A DNA stretch of 64,000 nucleotides, taken from Gammaproteobacteria bacterium. GTDB taxonomy: Bacteria; Pseudomonadota; Gammaproteobacteria; Pseudomonadales; Azotimanducaceae. Every line of letters begins with the position of its first letter. The stretch's first letter is position 1. The DNA is taken from positions 62,001 through 126,000 of the forward strand of contig JAJFJZ010000010.1 of assembly GCA_021773565.1 (NCBI GenBank), in the 5' to 3' direction. Below, one piece after another: positions 9,292 to 18,985 of this stretch. The notes below the pieces were generated by a model. That model was not told the origin of the DNA, made no database searches, and saw only the letters and a program-made list of their open reading frames with translations. Position numbers and translations under genes: made by a program.

Positions 9292-9825
9292 TTGCACATT
9301 GCGGAGAAAACCCAATTCCTTTTCAAGTCCGTGAAACTGGCTGTATTTGACGTGGATGGCGTACTTACCGACGGGAAAATTTACTACACCGATTCCGGTA
9401 TCGAAAGTAAGGCTTTCAACACACAGGATGGTGCCGCGATCAAGATGCTGCAATCCACGGGAGTGCAGGTTGCCCTGATTACCGGAAGACGCTCAGAGAT
9501 GGTCACAAGGCGCGCACAGGATCTCGATATTTCCCATGTGTATCAGGGTGTCTCGGACAAACGAACCGCTCTGAAAGAACTGGAACAAAACTCTGGTGTT
9601 GGTCAACACTTAATGTCCCATACCGGAGATGACCTGAACGACCTGATATTATTTGAACACGTGGGCCTGAGTATCAGTGTACCAGGCGCACATCCGGTTG
9701 TGCAGGAAGCGGCCGATTACGTCACCACCAGCATGCCTGGCATGGGAGCGGTGCGTGAAGTGTGTCAGCTTCTCATGATTTGTCAGGGAACCTGGGATGA
9801 GGTTCTCAAGCGTTACAAGGCGTGA
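9292..9825 (+). CDS. kdsC: 3-deoxy-D-manno-octulosonate 8-phosphate phosphatase
   Basis: HAD-superfamily phosphatase that removes phosphate from Kdo-8-phosphate in the pathway to the LPS inner core. The HAD motifs are complete: DVDGVLTDG with the nucleophile and acid aspartates, ITGR, a lysine in SDKRTAL, and GDDLND. There is no ATG close to the N terminus; I chose the TTG at 9292 (177 aa), 8 bases after the antiporter stop, with a GGCGGG stretch upstream. A GTG at 9331 is the alternative, but has no clear ribosome-binding site. kdsD, normally directly upstream, is missing. The stop overlaps the lptC start as GTGA. Confidence 0.92.
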   Translation: MHIAEKTQFLFKSVKLAVFDVDGVLTDGKIYYTDSGIESKAFNTQDGAAIKMLQSTGVQVALITGRRSEMVTRRAQDLDISHVYQGVSDKRTALKELEQNSGVGQHLMSHTGDDLNDLILFEHVGLSISVPGAHPVVQEAADYVTTSMPGMGAVREVCQLLMICQGTWDEVLKRYKA

Positions 9826-10544
9826 AAAAAAACAGTCGCATCTTATATGTGGCCCTGCTGGTACTGGTAAGTGTATTGGTAGTAGTAAACACAGGTATAT
9901 TCGAAATAGTAGATGTTAATACCCCGCCCGCCGATACCGCTGGAAAAGCCCTGCCTCCTGAACTGCAGGGGGAGCCTGATGTATTTATGGAACAGGCGAC
10001 CATTACGCAGTTCACTCCAAACGGCAAGCCAAAATACAAGTTGTATTCACAACAGCTGCGCCATTTTGAGCGAGAACAGATAACGCGCCTGGCACAACCT
10101 GAGATGATCCTGTACGCCACTGAGGAGGATTCGGGTCAGAAAGCCGAAAATCCATGGATGATCCAGTCGCGACACGGCTATATCCGACAGCGTCCGGGCG
10201 CTTCTGCTCTGTCTCCTGGTCCTGAAGCCCAATTGGTGAGTGTCGCCAGCGGTGATCCAGTAAGTGGGGATCGGGAAATCGTCTTTCTCCGGGAAGCTGT
10301 GAAACTGAGCAGAGAAGATCGAAATGGCACGGCCATGGCACTTAAAACCCAAACGCTTTATATATATCCGCACAGACAATTCGCCGAAACTGATCAACCT
10401 GTTATGATCGATTCCCGGGTGGGTCGAACCAAAGCCGCCGGTTTTACAGGTAATCTGAAAACGGGCATATTCAAACTGGCGTCCAACAACGAGCAGCGAG
10501 TACATACGATTGTTTTACCCCATCAAATCAAGAGAAAAAATTAG
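9822..10544 (+). CDS. lptC: LPS export protein LptC
   Basis: Bitopic inner-membrane protein that links LptBFG to the periplasmic LptA bridge. It has an N-terminal membrane helix (about residues 7-25) and the periplasmic beta-jellyroll pattern seen in MEQATITQFTPNGKPKYKL and the later QTLYIYPHRQFAETDQPV. At 240 aa it is longer than the E. coli protein (191); the extra length sits in the middle, around residues 95-155. The start is a GTG overlapping the kdsC stop. Confidence 0.9.
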   Translation: MKKNSRILYVALLVLVSVLVVVNTGIFEIVDVNTPPADTAGKALPPELQGEPDVFMEQATITQFTPNGKPKYKLYSQQLRHFEREQITRLAQPEMILYATEEDSGQKAENPWMIQSRHGYIRQRPGASALSPGPEAQLVSVASGDPVSGDREIVFLREAVKLSREDRNGTAMALKTQTLYIYPHRQFAETDQPVMIDSRVGRTKAAGFTGNLKTGIFKLASNNEQRVHTIVLPHQIKRKN

Positions 10545-10545
10545 C

Positions 10546-11085
10546 ATGATGTCCACTTCACGTATGTTCATCAGGGCAATCGCGCCGGGCATGTTGTTTG
10601 TCTTTCTTGCGGTTTTTGGTCCAGCGGCTAGTGCGCTGCCCTCAGATTCAGAACAGCCCATTCATATCAAGGCGGACGCAGCTGAAATGGACCAGAAGCA
10701 GGGCACTGCACTTTACTCCGGAAACGTACGTCTTAACCGCGGCACAATGAAGGTAAATGCCGATACGATGACTATTGAGCTCAATGACAATGATCAGCTA
10801 ACACTGCTTACCGCCACCGGCGTTGACAATGGACTGCAAGCTCACTTTCAGCAGAGGGTAGAAACAGGTAAAGCAGAAGTTATTGCGGATGCTGATGTAA
10901 TTGTTTATTTCGCAGATGAGGACAAGATTGAACTGCGTGGAAATGCACATCTGACCCAGGATGATAATGAACTTAAAGGGCAACTGATTATCTATGACGT
11001 AAAGGCTGGAAAAGTGGATGCAAGTGCTGCACCCGGCCAAAAGATTGATATTATTTTTCAACCTAACGCCATCAAGTTGCCATAA
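10546..11085 (+). CDS. lptA: LPS transport periplasmic protein LptA
   Basis: Periplasmic OstA-fold protein that forms the bridge carrying LPS to LptDE. It has a cleavable signal peptide (hydrophobic run followed by ASALPSD) and the family start of the mature part, [20 protein letters not shown], then [14 protein letters not shown] chose the ATG at 10546, one base after the lptC stop, giving 179 aa (E. coli 185); the next codon is also ATG. A longer TTG reading from 10510 would add residues inside lptC and is unlikely. Confidence 0.93.
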   Translation: MMSTSRMFIRAIAPGMLFVFLAVFGPAASALPSDSEQPIHIKADAAEMDQKQGTALYSGNVRLNRGTMKVNADTMTIELNDNDQLTLLTATGVDNGLQAHFQQRVETGKAEVIADADVIVYFADEDKIELRGNAHLTQDDNELKGQLIIYDVKAGKVDASAAPGQKIDIIFQPNAIKLP

Positions 11086-11090
11086 AATTC

Positions 11091-11834
11091 ATGACATCCG
11101 AAACCGCACAACACACACTAAGCGCGCAACACCTAAAAAAAGAATATGGCAGCCATCTAGCCGTTTCTGACATCAGCCTAAACATAAAGAGCGGTGAAAT
11201 AATTGGCTTGCTGGGCGCCAACGGCGCAGGCAAAACTACCAGTTTTTACATGATCGTGGGAATTTTGAAACCGGATGCCGGTTCGATACAACTCGATGGC
11301 CTCGACATAACCGGCATGGCCATGCACGAACGCGCACGACTGGGTTTGGGATACTTGCCTCAGGAAGCCAGTGTTTTTCGACGACTATCTGTCGAAGACA
11401 ATCTACAGGCAATTCTGGAACTTCGTGCAGATCTCAACAGAAAACAACGCAATCAAATTCGTGAGCAATTGCTTGAGGAGTTTCACCTGACCCAGGTGCG
11501 TAAACAATTGGGCGAAAGGCTCTCTGGTGGCGAGCGCAGGCGTGTAGAAATCGCACGCTGCCTCACGAGCAAGCCCTCATTTATAATGCTGGATGAACCA
11601 TTTGCGGGTGTAGACCCTATCTCTGTAGCTGATATCAAAAACATGATTAATGATCTGGCTGCCAGAGGTATCGGCATACTTATAACCGACCATAATGTGC
11701 GAGAAACACTGGATATTTGTGACAGGGCATATATCGTAAACGAAGGCAGCATCATCGCAGAAGGCGACACTGAGGCCATACTGTCCAATACACGAGTTAG
11801 GGACGTATATCTTGGCGAAAATTTTTCTTTATAA
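11091..11834 (+). CDS. lptB: LPS export ABC ATPase LptB
   Basis: Cytoplasmic ATPase that, with LptF and LptG, extracts LPS from the inner membrane. Walker [10 protein letters not shown] lies at residues 42-50, the signature [13 protein letters not shown] near 144, Walker [14 protein letters not shown] near 163, and the switch histidine in [10 protein letters not shown]. The family-typical [12 protein letters not shown] segment is present. Length 247 aa is normal. It is followed 45 bp later by rpoN, the standard arrangement. Confidence 0.97.
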   Translation: MTSETAQHTLSAQHLKKEYGSHLAVSDISLNIKSGEIIGLLGANGAGKTTSFYMIVGILKPDAGSIQLDGLDITGMAMHERARLGLGYLPQEASVFRRLSVEDNLQAILELRADLNRKQRNQIREQLLEEFHLTQVRKQLGERLSGGERRRVEIARCLTSKPSFIMLDEPFAGVDPISVADIKNMINDLAARGIGILITDHNVRETLDICDRAYIVNEGSIIAEGDTEAILSNTRVRDVYLGENFSL

Positions 11835-11879
11835 ACGACCGGAATCGGCTATAAAGGGGTATATTGATATAAATATTAT

Positions 11880-13421
11880 ATGAAACAGTCACTTAGCCTA
11901 AAACTTGGGCAGTCACTAGTAATGACACCACAATTGCAGCAGGCCATAAAACTGCTGCAACTCTCTACGCTGGATTTACAACTTGAAATTCAGCAAGCCA
12001 TCGAAAGTAATCCCATGCTCGAGCTCATCGAGGAAGATAGCGATGATACAGAAGCGGATAAAGACGACACAGCATCAACCAGTTCACAGGAAGCGGAGAC
12101 AGCACCTTCAGACAGTAACAATCCTGAGAGCGCACCAGCGAACGCAAGCTCAGATGAATCTGGCGAAGGCACAGGGGACCTCACTATAGATGAACAGTGG
12201 CAATCCGAAAATATTCCAGATGACCTTCCAGTAGATACCAGTTGGGATGATATCTACAGCAACGCACCGGCAAGTGGCGCACCAGCAGGCTCAGAGGACT
12301 TCGCTTCAGACTACCAACAGGTAGCTTCAGAAACCCTCCAGGAGCACCTGCTTTGGCAATTAAATCTTACCCCCATGTCGGATACCGACAACCTGATTGC
12401 AATCTCACTCATCGACGGCATCCAGCCGGACGGAATGCTCACGGCTTCGCTGGAAGATATTCTGAGTGGTTTTGATCCGGAAATGGAAATTGAGCTGGAC
12501 GAGGTGCAGGCTGTACTAACACGCATCCAGCATTTTGATCCGATAGGCGTAGCCGCACGAGATCTCAGCGAATGCCTGCTCCTGCAACTCAAGCAGCTAC
12601 CAGAGCAAACTCCGTACCTGAGTGAAGCAATTTTGATTGCCGCAGAACATCTTGACCTGCTTGCCAGTCGAGACTTCAACACGCTAAAGCGTAAAACGCG
12701 ATGGAACGAATCAATTCTGGAGCACGCCATCGCCCTGATTCAGTCGATGAACCCCAGGCCGGGTTCGTCAATTTCAGCTGACGAAACCGAGTACGTAATT
12801 CCTGATGTGAGCGTGCGCAAGGACAAGGGCAGGTGGGTTGTTGAGCTCAACCCGGACGCAACCCCGAGACTGGGAATTAACGCCACCTATGCGGGCATGA
12901 TTAAGCGGGCTGACAAAGGTGCTGACAATACTTTTCTCAAGGACAACCTTCAGGAAGCACGCTGGTTTTTAAAGAGCCTCCAATCCCGCAACGAAACCCT
13001 GTTAAAAGTTGCAACGCGCATAGTCGAGCACCAAAAAGGATTTCTTGAATACGGTGAGGAAGCCATGCAGCCACTGGTACTGCACGACGTAGCGGAAGCA
13101 GTAGATATGCACGAATCCACAATATCCCGGGTTACGAACCGCAAATATATGCACACCCCCCGCGGCATATTTGAACTCAAATATTTTTTTTCAAGCCATG
13201 TGGGAACAAATTCGGGCGGCGAAGTATCCAGCACGGCAATTCGAGCGCTTATCAAAAAACTCACCGCCGATGAAAATCCCAGAAAGCCGTTGAGCGATAG
13301 CAAAATTGCAACGATGCTGGGAGAACAGAACATAAAGGTTGCGAGAAGAACGGTAGCAAAATACCGGGAATCCTTGTCTATTCCGCCTTCAAACGAAAGG
13401 AAAAGACTAGTCAGCTCATGA
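11880..13421 (+). CDS. rpoN: RNA polymerase sigma-54 factor
   Basis: Alternative sigma factor for -24/-12 promoters, dependent on AAA+ activators. Region I is glutamine-rich ([17 protein letters not shown] at the N terminus, contacted by activators), region II is a long acidic low-complexity stretch (about residues 45-115), and region III holds the core-binding and DNA-binding parts. The diagnostic RpoN box, [10 protein letters not shown], is at residues 488-497. The 513-aa length is normal. It heads the usual hpf-ptsN-rapZ-npr run. Confidence 0.98.
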   Translation: MKQSLSLKLGQSLVMTPQLQQAIKLLQLSTLDLQLEIQQAIESNPMLELIEEDSDDTEADKDDTASTSSQEAETAPSDSNNPESAPANASSDESGEGTGDLTIDEQWQSENIPDDLPVDTSWDDIYSNAPASGAPAGSEDFASDYQQVASETLQEHLLWQLNLTPMSDTDNLIAISLIDGIQPDGMLTASLEDILSGFDPEMEIELDEVQAVLTRIQHFDPIGVAARDLSECLLLQLKQLPEQTPYLSEAILIAAEHLDLLASRDFNTLKRKTRWNESILEHAIALIQSMNPRPGSSISADETEYVIPDVSVRKDKGRWVVELNPDATPRLGINATYAGMIKRADKGADNTFLKDNLQEARWFLKSLQSRNETLLKVATRIVEHQKGFLEYGEEAMQPLVLHDVAEAVDMHESTISRVTNRKYMHTPRGIFELKYFFSSHVGTNSGGEVSSTAIRALIKKLTADENPRKPLSDSKIATMLGEQNIKVARRTVAKYRESLSIPPSNERKRLVSS

Positions 13422-13510
13422 ACATGATTTTGACAATTACACGTAAAAGGAGGGCTCATAGCAACAACAGAATCTATACAAACCCGGACTTATAACAGAG
13501 GGACAAAACT

Positions 13511-13825
13511 ATGCAGTTAAATATTAGTGGTCACCACATTGATGTAACCGAATCATTGCATGCGCACGTCACCAATAAAATTGGAAAACTGGAGCGCCAC
13601 TTTGATCATATCACCAATGTTCATGTAGTACTTTCCGTTGAAAAACTGGTGCAGAAAGCCGAAGCCACATTACATATTAGTGGTGCCGAATTATTCGCAG
13701 ATGCCGAATCAGAAGATCTGTACACCGCCATAGATTCACTTTCCGGAAAACTGGATCGCCAAATACTCAAACACAAAGAAAAACTTATCAACCGACACAG
13801 GCAAAAAGCAACGCCGGAAACCTAA
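13511..13825 (+). CDS. hpf: Ribosome hibernation promoting factor, short form
   Basis: Short HPF/YfiA-family protein of 104 aa that binds the 30S decoding region and promotes ribosome dimers in stationary phase. The family pattern is clear in MQLNISGHHIDVTESLHAHV, KIGKLERHFDHI and the C-terminal DLYTAIDSLSGKLDRQILKH. It lies between rpoN and ptsN as in most gammaproteobacteria. Confidence 0.95.
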   Translation: MQLNISGHHIDVTESLHAHVTNKIGKLERHFDHITNVHVVLSVEKLVQKAEATLHISGAELFADAESEDLYTAIDSLSGKLDRQILKHKEKLINRHRQKATPET

Positions 13826-13863
13826 ACCAGGAACCTAAAACAGGCTCTTGTAACAAGCTGGGT

Positions 13864-13877
13864 CTGGCGCAAGCCAG
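13864..13877 (+). other. Small hairpin in hpf-ptsN spacer
   Basis: CTGGC-GCAA-GCCAG is a perfect 5-bp stem closed by a GNRA-type tetraloop in the 98-bp spacer between hpf and ptsN. No run of T follows it on the plus strand, so it does not look like an intrinsic terminator. It might stabilise the hpf 3' end or be chance. Confidence 0.35.
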
Positions 13878-13923
13878 GCGCATAATTTACAATCTCGCGC
13901 CATACATATGGGCTGCCAGTACC

Positions 13924-14406
13924 ATGCTTGATTTTAACAATGTTCTGCTTGCATCCTGCACTTGCACGGTCCGCCAACAGGTCAGCAAGAAGAGCGCACT
14001 ACAGCTAGCGACCGACGTCTTTGCTATCAGATTTCCTGAGCTGGATACTCGACTTCTGTTTGATCGCTTAATGGAGAGAGAGAATCTGGGTAGCACCGGG
14101 TTGGGTGAAGGTGTCGCAATTCCGCATTGCCGAATGTCAGGTTTTGATCAGATTGCCGGAGTATTTCTAAAACTTGCCAACCCTATTGAATTTGGATCAC
14201 CAGACGGTGCTCCCATCGACCTTATGTTTGTGCTGGTTGTTCCCGATGCTGCCGAAGCAAGCCATCTGGAGGTGCTGTCCGTACTCGCATCGGTACTTGG
14301 CAATCATGAGTATCGAACGCTGCTACGGGATATCCAAAACGATGAAGCACTACATGCAAATATGTTGCAGTTGTTAAACGCAGCGCACCAAGCCAGATCA
14401 ATATAA
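13924..14406 (+). CDS. ptsN: PTS IIA-Ntr regulatory protein
   Basis: EIIA-Ntr, the terminal phosphoacceptor of the nitrogen-related phosphotransferase chain, which regulates potassium transport and other processes rather than sugar uptake. The phosphorylated histidine is His68 in GEGVAIPHCR. The 160-aa length and the PTS_EIIA_2 pattern (DLMFVLVVPDAAEASHLEVL) fit the family. It is between hpf and rapZ, the standard position. Confidence 0.95.
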   Translation: MLDFNNVLLASCTCTVRQQVSKKSALQLATDVFAIRFPELDTRLLFDRLMERENLGSTGLGEGVAIPHCRMSGFDQIAGVFLKLANPIEFGSPDGAPIDLMFVLVVPDAAEASHLEVLSVLASVLGNHEYRTLLRDIQNDEALHANMLQLLNAAHQARSI

Positions 14407-14438
14407 TACCCGGGCAGGATTTCATAAGGGAATCTCTG

Positions 14439-15329
14439 ATGAAACTAACCATAATCAGCGGACGATCCGGATCTGGCAAAAGTACTGCGCTGCATGTACT
14501 TGAAGATGCCGGGTATAACTGCGTGGACAATCTTCCTGTTGGCCTGTTGCCTGCTCTTATCCATGACGCACTGCGAGATAATCACGGGCAGTCACAACGG
14601 ATGGCTGTGAGTATCGATGCCCGAAATTTACCCCACGATCTGCAACTGTTCCCGGAAATTCTAATTTCCATTGACCGAATGAAACTTGATTCCGAAGTGG
14701 TTTATCTGGACGCTCTGAGTCCAACGCTTGTCAAACGTTTTAGTGAAACAAGAAGGCGCCATCCGCTCACCACCACCACACTGGATTTGCACCAGGCTAT
14801 CGAAGCCGAGCGCCAGCTACTGGAAAATATCTCTGACATCGCTGATCTGACTATTGATACCACAAATTTAAGTTCCACCGATTTGGCTGATCTAATCAGC
14901 AGCAGAATAGTTGAGCGGTCGGATAGCGGCACTTCCCTGCTATTCCGATCTTTCGGTTTCAAACATGGTGTACCTGTAGACGCAGACCAGGTATTCGATG
15001 CGCGCTGCCTGCCAAACCCATACTGGGAACCCCAACTTCGTGCCCTCACCGGGCAGGATCAGGCCGTGGTCGATTTTCTCTCCCGGCAAGCGCTCGTAAA
15101 CGAGATGTACAATGATATATGCAAATATCTGGATACCTGGCTACCCAGATTTGAAGCCAAAAACCGAATCTATATGACGGTGGCCATTGGATGTACCGGA
15201 GGCCAGCACCGTTCTGTGTATCTGGCGAATCGCCTGGAACAACGGTTTTCCAGACGATCTGAAAACGTTCTAGTTCGACACAGGGAACTGGCCCCAGATG
15301 CGGGACCTGTCCGGGAAAGTAAAACGTAA
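14439..15329 (+). CDS. rapZ: RNase adapter protein RapZ
   Basis: P-loop protein that in E. coli targets the sRNA GlmZ to RNase E and so controls glucosamine-6-phosphate synthase. Walker A GRSGSGKST is at residues 8-16; the family segments DNLPVGLLP, FGFKHGVP, DARCLPNP and the C-terminal GCTGGQHRSVYLANRL are all present. Length 296 aa (E. coli 284). It lies between ptsN and npr. Confidence 0.96.
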   Translation: MKLTIISGRSGSGKSTALHVLEDAGYNCVDNLPVGLLPALIHDALRDNHGQSQRMAVSIDARNLPHDLQLFPEILISIDRMKLDSEVVYLDALSPTLVKRFSETRRRHPLTTTTLDLHQAIEAERQLLENISDIADLTIDTTNLSSTDLADLISSRIVERSDSGTSLLFRSFGFKHGVPVDADQVFDARCLPNPYWEPQLRALTGQDQAVVDFLSRQALVNEMYNDICKYLDTWLPRFEAKNRIYMTVAIGCTGGQHRSVYLANRLEQRFSRRSENVLVRHRELAPDAGPVRESKT

Positions 15330-15350
15330 TAGCTCTATACTGACCACGCT

Positions 15351-15620
15351 ATGAAGAACGAACAAGTCACTATTATTAATCGTCTGGGTTTGCATGCGCG
15401 GGCCGCATCAAAATTTGTCAGTGCGGCAAAAGGTTTTTCCTGCAAGATCAGCCTGTGCAAGAATTCGGAACAAGTGGACGGCAAGAGCATTATGAGTGTA
15501 ATGCTGCTTGCCGCATCCAAGGGCAGCGTCCTCACGCTTATTACTGAAGGTGAAGACGAAGACGCCGCATTTGAGTGCCTGGATTCTCTGATTGCTGGCA
15601 AATTTGGCGAGCCAGATTAG
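15351..15620 (+). CDS. ptsO: Phosphocarrier protein NPr (HPr-like)
   Basis: HPr-like carrier of the PTS-Ntr chain, passing phosphate from EI-Ntr (PtsP, not in this window) to PtsN. The phosphorylated histidine is His15 in NRLGLHARAA, and the GKSIMSVMLLAASKGS segment is typical. The 89-aa length is normal. It ends 13 bp before the mgtE start. Confidence 0.95.
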   Translation: MKNEQVTIINRLGLHARAASKFVSAAKGFSCKISLCKNSEQVDGKSIMSVMLLAASKGSVLTLITEGEDEDAAFECLDSLIAGKFGEPD

Positions 15621-15633
15621 ACGAGACCAGCAA

Positions 15634-16971
15634 ATGAATTTCAGAGAGCAACTCAACCAGATAATTGGCTCCTTCGGCAAGGGCAACTGGAACGAGATGC
15701 AGTATCTACTCAAGTCTCTGAAGCACCACGAAATTGCCACCCTGTTGGAATCTGCACCACCCAAAGCCCGGCACTTTATCTGGGAATTACTGGATAATGA
15801 AACCGAGAGCCGTGTACTGCACCATTTAAACGAAGAAGTGCGTGCCGAGTTTCTGGAGTCCATGAACACAGAAGAGCTGGTAGCCGCAGCGGGTGAAATG
15901 GACACAGACCACTTCGCCGATATCCTCCAACAATTACCCGACGCCATTACACACCAGGTTCTTGCCTCTATGGACGCCGCAGACCGTGCCCGGGTTGAGG
16001 AAGTACTATCATACCCCGAAGACAGCGCTGGCGGACTAATGAACACGGACGCGATAACCGTGAGACCAAGGCACTTGCTTGAGCTGGTATTGCGTTATCT
16101 GCGACGCCAGACTGACTTACCGGAAATGACTGATGGCCTGATTGTAGTAAATAGCAGAGATGAGTACATAGGCGTACTTGCACTGTCCAAACTGCTCACC
16201 ACGGACCAGTCAGTAACTGTTCGCGAAGTTATGAATACCGAAATAGAAGCTATTCCGGTGGACCTGCCTGACTCCGAAGTAGCGCGAATTTTTGCCGAAC
16301 AAGATCTGGTATCTGCTGCCGTAGTAGACAAACAGGGCAAGCTCGTAGGTCGCATTACGATTGATGACGTAGTTGACGTAATTCTTGAAGATGCGGATGA
16401 AAATATACTTGCACGTGTTGGACTGGATCTGGACGAAGATACCTTTGCACCCATCGGAAAATCCACCTGGCGCAGGGCTGTCTGGTTGGGATTAAACCTG
16501 GTAACCGCATTTATGGCTGCCGCGGTAATAAATATCTTTGAAGAGACCATAGTCAAGGTAGTGGCCCTGGCGATTCTCATGCCTGTGGTAGCAAGCATGG
16601 GCGGTATAGCCGGAACACAAACGCTCACACTCGTGATTCGCGGCCTGGCACTGGGACATATCAGCCGGGCTAATATTCTCTGGTTACTTAATCGAGAATT
16701 CGTAGTTGCGCTGCTTAACGGCCTGTTTTGGGCAAGCGTGGTGGCGGTGGGAGTATCGTTGATATTCAGCGATGTAACGCTTGGCTACGTTATCGCCATC
16801 GCAATGGTGACGAACATCGTTATTGCCGCCCTAACCGGTAGCTTACTTCCTTCAATTCTAATAAAAATGGATATAGATCCAGCCCTTGCAGGTGGAGTAA
16901 TACTCACAACCATTACAGATATAGCCGGTTTTTTTGTATTTCTCGGACTCGCCACCTGGTTTTATGCCTAG
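15634..16971 (+). CDS. mgtE: Magnesium transporter MgtE
   Basis: Magnesium channel with an N-terminal cytoplasmic MgtE_N domain (about residues 10-125), a pair of CBS domains (about 130-250) that sense cytoplasmic magnesium, and a C-terminal membrane domain of about five helices with the pore segment MPVVASMGGIAGTQTLTLVI. I chose the ATG at 15634 (MNFREQLNQ), 13 bp after npr, giving 445 aa, close to the typical 450. A start at 15592 would overlap npr and adds atypical residues. Confidence 0.94.
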   Translation: MNFREQLNQIIGSFGKGNWNEMQYLLKSLKHHEIATLLESAPPKARHFIWELLDNETESRVLHHLNEEVRAEFLESMNTEELVAAAGEMDTDHFADILQQLPDAITHQVLASMDAADRARVEEVLSYPEDSAGGLMNTDAITVRPRHLLELVLRYLRRQTDLPEMTDGLIVVNSRDEYIGVLALSKLLTTDQSVTVREVMNTEIEAIPVDLPDSEVARIFAEQDLVSAAVVDKQGKLVGRITIDDVVDVILEDADENILARVGLDLDEDTFAPIGKSTWRRAVWLGLNLVTAFMAAAVINIFEETIVKVVALAILMPVVASMGGIAGTQTLTLVIRGLALGHISRANILWLLNREFVVALLNGLFWASVVAVGVSLIFSDVTLGYVIAIAMVTNIVIAALTGSLLPSILIKMDIDPALAGGVILTTITDIAGFFVFLGLATWFYA

Positions 16972-17018
16972 TATTCAGGCCTGGAATCAGGGTTTAAGAC
17001 TTAGCCTCCTAACGCGTG

Positions 17019-18383
17019 CTAAGCCGTAGCGATCATCATTTCATCAATGAGCAAAGATCCGGTGCAGATATTGCCCCGCAAGTCCACATCGTTTCCTATA
17101 CCTTCAACCCCAAGAAACATGTTTTTCAAATTGGAAGCAATGGTGAAATTTTCTATGGGGTAGGCAATCTCGCCGTTTTCTATCCAGAAACCGGAAGCCC
17201 CGCGAGAGTAATCGCCAGTGACGGCATTCACGCCCTGCCCCATCAGCTGGGTGACCATAACCCCGGTTCCCATCTGGTTTAGCAGTTGGGAATAATCGCT
17301 TGATTCACCCTCTATGCGGATATTGCGTACCCCGCCCCCGTTTCCGGTCGTTTGCATTGCCAATCTTCTGGCGGAATATGCACTTAAGATGTAGCTGTCC
17401 ACTACCCCTTTGTTGATTATAGCCTTTGAGCTTGTCGCAACGCCGTCGCTGTCAAACCCCGCACTTCCCATAGCTTCTGGCAAACGTGGATACTCGACTA
17501 TGGAGAGTGTATTATGCGCAACTTTTGTGCCGAGAGAGTCTGTCAGAAAGGATATGTTTCTATACAGGGCTCCCCCCATAAGTGCCCCAAGTAGTGAAGA
17601 CACCAGCCCTGCCGCCATCTGCGGTGAAAACAGTACCGGCATTGTTCCCGCCTTAAAGTCGCGACACCCCAGTCGGGAAATTACGCGGCGTGCTGCCTCT
17701 CGTCCAACCAGTAGCTCACTTTCCAGATTCTCCGCAGATCTTCCCACGGTGTACCAGTAATCTTTTTGCATCCCCCTTTTTTCACTGGCAATAACGGCCA
17801 GACTCAAACTATGTCGGCTCGACAGAGAGCTACCCAAAAAACCGTGGCTGTTTCCATATGCCAGACAGCTGAGCTGGGATGCAACGGTAGCGCCATCAGA
17901 ATTGCTGATGCGTTTATCTTGCGACATAGCCTCAGATTCACAAGCTAGTGCCTTCAAAGAAGCCTCTTCAACAGAAATCCCCCAGGGATGGTACAGATCC
18001 AGCTCGGGAATATCGCTCGCCATCAGTTCTGCAGCCGCCAGACCATTACAAGAATCTGGCTGGGTAAACCGGGCGATATTAAGCGCCGCCTTTACGGTAT
18101 CGAGCACAGCTTCTCGAGAAACATCTGACGTTGAAGCCACACCTTTGCAATCATCCAGATACACGGTGATTCCAAATCCACGGTCCTGGTTAAACTCTAC
18201 GGTCTCAAGTTCTCCCATACGCGCGGTCACACTAAGTCCAACATCCATCCCAACCGAAACCTCGGCCGCCGTTGCTCCCATTTTACGAGCGGTATCCAAA
18301 ATCATTTCCACCTGGGCTCTAATCCGGGTTTCATCAGCACTTATATCGCCCATGGGAGAATCATTTTTAGCGGGTTCATTCAT
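17019..18383 (-). CDS. pmbA: Metalloprotease TldE/PmbA
   Basis: TldE, the partner of TldD in a heterodimeric zinc metalloprotease that degrades unfolded peptides and matures microcins in E. coli. The 454-aa length and segments AGTMPVLFSPQMAAGLVSSL, GLVSS, NGGGVRNI and GASGFWIENGEIAYPIENF identify the PmbA/TldE side of the family, which lacks the HExxxH motif present in TldD. It lies two genes from tldD with darP on the opposite strand between them, as in Pseudomonas. Confidence 0.95.
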   Translation of the reverse strand: MNEPAKNDSPMGDISADETRIRAQVEMILDTARKMGATAAEVSVGMDVGLSVTARMGELETVEFNQDRGFGITVYLDDCKGVASTSDVSREAVLDTVKAALNIARFTQPDSCNGLAAAELMASDIPELDLYHPWGISVEEASLKALACESEAMSQDKRISNSDGATVASQLSCLAYGNSHGFLGSSLSSRHSLSLAVIASEKRGMQKDYWYTVGRSAENLESELLVGREAARRVISRLGCRDFKAGTMPVLFSPQMAAGLVSSLLGALMGGALYRNISFLTDSLGTKVAHNTLSIVEYPRLPEAMGSAGFDSDGVATSSKAIINKGVVDSYILSAYSARRLAMQTTGNGGGVRNIRIEGESSDYSQLLNQMGTGVMVTQLMGQGVNAVTGDYSRGASGFWIENGEIAYPIENFTIASNLKNMFLGVEGIGNDVDLRGNICTGSLLIDEMMIATA

Positions 18384-18462
18384 TATGCATTACCATATTC
18401 CCTTATGTGGATCACTTGCGCATCCACCCTCACTAGCCGAGCGATAAAAAAGTACCCCAAGT

Positions 18463-18972
18463 ATGACCGAAGATGGACCAGAAACAGAGGAAAAACCCAG
18501 TAGGACAGCCCGAAAGAAAGAGGCGCTTGCACTGCAAACACTTGGCGCCAGGTTGATCAGCCTTGGACCAGACCAGCTGGCTCTGTTGCCAATACGGGAT
18601 AAGCTAAAGCAGGCCATATCCGACCACCATCGTTTTAAAAGCCATGAGGCAAAGCGACGGCAGCTTCAATTCATTGGCCGGTTAATGCGCGATGAAGATA
18701 TTGGCCCGATACAGGATGTTCTTAACGATATCAATCAGGTAAGTGCGTCAGCGCAGTACCAACTACACCAATTGGAGGATTGGCGAGACAGGCTGATATC
18801 AGACTCCCAGGCACTCACCAACTATCTGAATGATCACCCCAATACAGATATCCAGAAATTGCGCTCACTAATACGCCTGGCAAGGCATGCGGAACAACAA
18901 CACAGTCCACCCACGGATAAAAAAGCCCATCGACAGTTATTTCGCTTTTTGCGAGACAATCAAACTGCATAA
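18463..18972 (+). CDS. darP: Ribosome biogenesis factor DarP (YjgA)
   Basis: YjgA/DarP-family protein (169 aa) that associates with late 50S ribosomal precursors in E. coli. It is a highly charged helical protein with the family segments SRTARKKEALALQTLGARL, FKSHEAKRRQLQFIGRLM and the C-terminal RQLFRFLRD. It is on the plus strand between pmbA and tldD, both minus. Confidence 0.93.
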   Translation: MTEDGPETEEKPSRTARKKEALALQTLGARLISLGPDQLALLPIRDKLKQAISDHHRFKSHEAKRRQLQFIGRLMRDEDIGPIQDVLNDINQVSASAQYQLHQLEDWRDRLISDSQALTNYLNDHPNTDIQKLRSLIRLARHAEQQHSPPTDKKAHRQLFRFLRDNQTA

Positions 18973-18985
18973 CCTGGTTACGAAA

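Noticed and set aside
16999-17024. CTTAGC/GCTAAG inverted repeat between mgtE and pmbA as a terminator
   Set aside because: The stem is only six bases with a loop of 12 and has no T-run on either side; it also overlaps the pmbA stop codon.
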